A DNA stretch of 8,476 bases. It comes from Elusimicrobiota bacterium (GTDB lineage Bacteria; CG03; SLGR01; PWQF01). The stretch lies in NCBI GenBank assembly GCA_003557485.1, contig PWOI01000062.1, positions 1 through 8,476 of the forward strand, in the 5' to 3' direction. Made by a program: the position numbers and the translations under genes. Below are positions 6,303-8,476 of this stretch, piece after piece. The notes beneath the pieces were generated by a model. It was not told where the DNA came from and made no database searches. It saw only the letters and a program-made list of their open reading frames with translations. The number at the start of each line of letters is the position of its first letter. Position 1 is the stretch's first letter.

Positions 6303-7118
6303 TCAAGGCGAAGAAAACAGAAAACCCGGCCTCATCTGAAGAGAAACTGTAAGGGAACCGTAGTTCCCCCAGTTATCTATATCTCTACTCTTCACTTTTG
6401 CTCCTCCTCCAAGCAGCCTGCCGCTGAAGACAAGATCGCAGACCCTGGAAACCGGGAGTCCCAGAGAAAGCCTTAAATCATAAATTGCTCCGCGAACCGA
6501 ATCCCCTAAAAGCCCGAAAGTGGAAAACGCATCGGCTTCAGCCATCATCCAGATAGCAGCCGGCTGATAGCGGACTCTTCCCTTAAAAGCAAAAACTGTT
6601 CCTATGTCGTTTTCAGAATCGTATTTATTTCCGCCCTCTTCCTTAAAAGAAACCTCTGCGTTCCTTATCTGGATTGAACCGCCAAGGTCAGCATCCAGTC
6701 CGGGTTTTGAAACTGCCCGGTAAAGATAACTGACCCGGTATCCGTCAAAAAGGTACCGGTGTTCCACAAGATCACCCTTATTAAAGGTCGTATCCCTGAA
6801 TGTTATATCCCTGTCCAGCTTTACGGAGGTGGTAATATCAAACGGGGCATATAGAAATATAATCCGGTGCCGTCCTGAAAAACCTAACTCAAGAGATGTG
6901 CGCCGGCTTAATATCAGATTTCTTTGCTGGCCTACATCTTTGGCTTTGTATTTTGTTCCATTTTCGCCGTAAAGGCCGTCATTCTGAAAAATATAGAGGG
7001 GCCCCGCCTCGTACTCAATTATCACATCATCCAAAAAAAAGCCTTCCGCGTATGCATCACCCGCGAAAACCAATATCCATAGCATGCAGAAAGCGGTTAT
7101 AAACTTAAAATATTTCAT
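6303..7118 (-). CDS. putative outer membrane beta-barrel protein, uncharacterised
   Basis: A 271-residue exported protein. Residues 1-24 are a clear signal peptide: MKYFKF, a hydrophobic core, and AYA before the cut ahead of Glu25. The mature part is rich in alternating polar/hydrophobic segments with aromatic residues, for example RHRIIFLYAPFDITTSVKL (83-101), YRVSYLYRA (127-135), ADLGGSIQIRNAEVSF (143-158), AFKGRVRYQP (177-186) and YGSLTVSLQMR (253-263). This pattern fits about eight to ten transmembrane beta strands of a small outer-membrane barrel. It resembles hypothetical proteins I recall from other Gram-negative bacteria, but I cannot name the family, and no catalytic motif is evident. 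The ATG has AGGAGG 4 bases upstream. It is transcribed from its own promoter, divergent from rpsT. Function unknown; a structural or transport role is only a guess. Confidence 0.78.
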   Translation of the reverse strand: MKYFKFITAFCMLWILVFAGDAYAEGFFLDDVIIEYEAGPLYIFQNDGLYGENGTKYKAKDVGQQRNLILSRRTSLELGFSGRHRIIFLYAPFDITTSVKLDRDITFRDTTFNKGDLVEHRYLFDGYRVSYLYRAVSKPGLDADLGGSIQIRNAEVSFKEEGGNKYDSENDIGTVFAFKGRVRYQPAAIWMMAEADAFSTFGLLGDSVRGAIYDLRLSLGLPVSRVCDLVFSGRLLGGGAKVKSRDIDNWGNYGSLTVSLQMRPGFLFSSP

Positions 7119-7162
7119 AAATCCTCCTGTAAAAACTATTGTTTAGGCTCAGGTTTGCCTCA

Positions 7163-7192
7163 ATTATAAGTTTTATGTAAAGCTCATGTCAA
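7163..7192 (-). promoter_or_regulatory. sigma70-type promoter of the beta-barrel gene
   Basis: Reading leftward, a perfect TTGACA (7192-7187), an 18-base spacer and a perfect TATAAT (7168-7163). The predicted start is near 7156, giving a leader of about 38 bases. The leader could form a small AGGC/GCCT hairpin (7145-7160, 4-base stem), too weak to assign a role. Confidence 0.7.
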
Positions 7193-7212
7193 ATAATGAA
7201 GGCTCTGATAAT

Positions 7213-7241
7213 TTGACAGCCAATATTTTTTATTGTATCAT
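7213..7241 (+). promoter_or_regulatory. sigma70-type promoter of rpsT
   Basis: TTGACA (7213-7218), a 17-base spacer and TATCAT (7236-7241). Transcription should begin near 7248, downstream of an in-frame ATG at 7233, which rules that ATG out as the rpsT start. The two divergent -35 boxes (this and the beta-barrel gene's) are 20 bases apart. Confidence 0.7.
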
Positions 7242-7277
7242 TGCAGGGAAAAAAGGAAAATAAAGGAGCTAAATAAA

Positions 7278-7559
7278 ATGACTAAACTTCCCACTGGGAG
7301 ACATACACAAACTATGAAAGCGGCGCGACAGAATAAAAAACGTTATGACATGAACAAGTCCTGCCGCTCAGCGGCGAAAACTGCCGTAAGAAAAGCCAGG
7401 GAAATGGCTGCCACGGATGTCAAGGCTGCCGGTGAACTTTGCCGCGAAGCAGAAAAAAAACTTGATACGGCTGTAACAAAAGGGGCTATGCATAAAAATA
7501 AGGCATCCCGTCTTAAAAGCCGCCTTAGAAAAGCCGTCAGCCGTTCAAAAGTCCGATAG
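7278..7559 (+). CDS. rpsT: 30S ribosomal protein S20
   Basis: A 93-residue, very basic, helical protein that binds 16S rRNA in the lower body of the small ribosomal subunit. The C-terminal hallmark is clear: KKLDTAVTKGAMHKNKAS (60-77) then RLKSRLRKAV (78-87), matching the S20 pattern of a D-x-A-x-x-KG-x-x-HKN-x-A core followed by KSRL. The N-terminus (MTKLPTGRHTQTMKAARQNK) is divergent and a few residues longer than the common form that begins near MANIKSA. The start at 7278 is preceded by AAAGGAG (7262-7268), 9 bases away. An upstream in-frame ATG at 7233 overlaps the promoter and is rejected. The last 23 bases overlap the 3' end of the converging holA gene; rpsT-holA adjacency is common in bacteria. 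Confidence 0.95.
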   Translation: MTKLPTGRHTQTMKAARQNKKRYDMNKSCRSAAKTAVRKAREMAATDVKAAGELCREAEKKLDTAVTKGAMHKNKASRLKSRLRKAVSRSKVR

Positions 7560-8476
7560 TAAATTTTTCCAAAAGAAATCCGGCATCTGTTGAAGAGGTC
7601 TTTAGCTTTATATCAATTTCCTTAAGGTTGTCGTAGCTCTCCAAAAGATCTGAAAGGGAGAATTGTTCAATCCGGGAAGATAAGCCCTTATAGCGGAATG
7701 CCGGTTTAAGTTTAAGCTTTTTAATTATCTCCTTCTCCACAACTCCCTTATCCTTTAAAATCCTGGAGTTTATCATCTGCTGCATTTTCCATTTAATCAT
7801 AGCAATTATTCTTACGGGCTCATTGCCGAAATTTATTAGATTTTTAAGGATTTTCAGCGCCTTCTTTACATCGTTTTCCATAAGGGCATCAAGGTATCCG
7901 AAAATATCATCTTTCCTGTATGTCGCGGCTACGTTTTGCACTTCTTCAATTCCTATTCTTCCGGAATACGGATAAGCAAGTCTTAGTTTTTCCAGTTCCG
8001 ATATAACGGCGCGCAGGTTAGTTCCGCATATGAAAGCCAGAAGAGAAGCGGCTTCGTATGAAACAGTCAAACCCATATTTCTGGCCCTGCCAGATATCCA
8101 TACAGGCATTTTATCATCATAAGGAGGCCTGAAATTTCTTCCGGGAAGTCCGGTGATATCTTCCAGCTTATCTTTGTCTGTTATTAATATAAGGGTTGCA
8201 GGATATTCGCTTTTCGAACTGTAATCTGATATGAACTCTTTTATCTCTTTAACTTTTCCGGAGAAAATACTCTCTGCCTGCCTGACCGAAACTATTTTAT
8301 GTTTGTTAAAAAGGCTACCTGAAAGAACCTCGTTCTGAATGTCGCCAAAACTCGCTTCGGAAGCATGGAGTGTAATGCGCTCGCTGGAGCCGAACTCATT
8401 CTTTAACTGTTCCGCAAGTTTCTCTTCATACTCTTTTTTAGTTAAGTCATCAGCTCCGGTAAGAAGGTAAACCGGA
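7537..8476 (-). CDS. holA: DNA polymerase III delta subunit (partial, N-terminus beyond window)
   Basis: The clamp-loader subunit that contacts and opens the beta sliding clamp at the replication fork. The frame stays open to the right edge, giving 312 residues; the family has about 330-345, so about 15-30 N-terminal residues are missing. An internal ATG at 8109 is not the true start, because homologous sequence continues upstream of it. The first visible residues, PVYLLTGADDLTKKEYEEKL, are the typical N-terminal strand and loop of delta, which lacks a working Walker A site. Then come ATLILITDKDKLE (8200-8160 region), the domain II stretch with CGTNLRAVISELEKL, and the C-terminal collar domain with KDDIFGYLDALMENDVKKAL and EPVRIIAMIKWKMQQMI. 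The gene ends inside rpsT, a 23-base tail-to-tail overlap, so any terminator would lie within the opposing gene. Confidence 0.92.
   Translation of the reverse strand, partial: PVYLLTGADDLTKKEYEEKLAEQLKNEFGSSERITLHASEASFGDIQNEVLSGSLFNKHKIVSVRQAESIFSGKVKEIKEFISDYSSKSEYPATLILITDKDKLEDITGLPGRNFRPPYDDKMPVWISGRARNMGLTVSYEAASLLAFICGTNLRAVISELEKLRLAYPYSGRIGIEEVQNVAATYRKDDIFGYLDALMENDVKKALKILKNLINFGNEPVRIIAMIKWKMQQMINSRILKDKGVVEKEIIKKLKLKPAFRYKGLSSRIEQFSLSDLLESYDNLKEIDIKLKTSSTDAGFLLEKFTIGLLNG

Noticed and set aside
7233-7277. Upstream in-frame ATG that would extend ribosomal protein S20 by 15 residues
   Set aside because: It lies inside the predicted promoter (between -35 and -10) and upstream of the predicted transcript start. 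The ATG at 7278 has a good AAAGGAG and fits the S20 length.
7537-8109. A 190-residue protein starting at the ATG at 8109
   Set aside because: The frame is open upstream to the window edge and encodes typical N-terminal HolA sequence (PVYLLTG), so the gene is simply cut by the window.

Overview
The window looks like a chromosomal segment of a Gram-negative (diderm) bacterium with moderately AT-rich DNA. Two products are outer-membrane types, a TolC-family efflux channel and a signal-peptide-bearing beta-barrel. Intergenic regions carry near-consensus sigma70-type promoters (TTGACA/TATAAT-like) and most genes have AGGAG-like ribosome sites. Housekeeping genes (ribosomal protein S20, DNA polymerase III delta) sit next to accessory ones. 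The lineage cannot be fixed from the sequence; a candidate phylum such as Omnitrophota is only a guess. No tRNA, rRNA, CRISPR array, insertion sequence or prophage gene was seen, and no gene-free stretch exceeds 160 bases.

Layout. (1) 1-1624, minus strand: a marR-type regulator followed by a TolC-family gene that overlaps it by 4 bases (ATGA) and runs off the left edge. This is probably the start of a self-regulated efflux operon. (2) 1715-5209: a divergent pair. The leftward gene is an 899-residue glycoside hydrolase family 65 (GH65) disaccharide phosphorylase with a C-terminal CBS-domain pair. The rightward gene is a beta-phosphoglucomutase-type HAD enzyme. Together they would convert an alpha-linked glucose disaccharide plus phosphate into glucose and, through beta-glucose 1-phosphate, glucose 6-phosphate. 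(3) 5213-6151, minus: a membrane protein with an N-terminal GYF_2/DUF4339-like domain, an acidic linker and several membrane segments. (4) 6303-7118, minus: an uncharacterised outer-membrane beta-barrel. (5) 7278-7559, plus: rpsT, converging on and overlapping holA (minus), which runs off the right edge.

The most unusual locus is the GH65-CBS gene. A phosphorylase fused to a nucleotide-sensing CBS pair suggests control by cellular energy state. A strong Shine-Dalgarno sequence lies inside the gene, 8 bases ahead of an in-frame ATG at the first residue of the CBS module, so a free 127-residue CBS protein may also be made, or the fusion may be recent. The full-length start has no Shine-Dalgarno of its own, but a nine-codon ORF with an excellent one ends in frame 3 bases upstream, suggesting termination-reinitiation or a truncated N-terminus. 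The marR promoter overlaps two short palindromes and would give an almost leaderless message.
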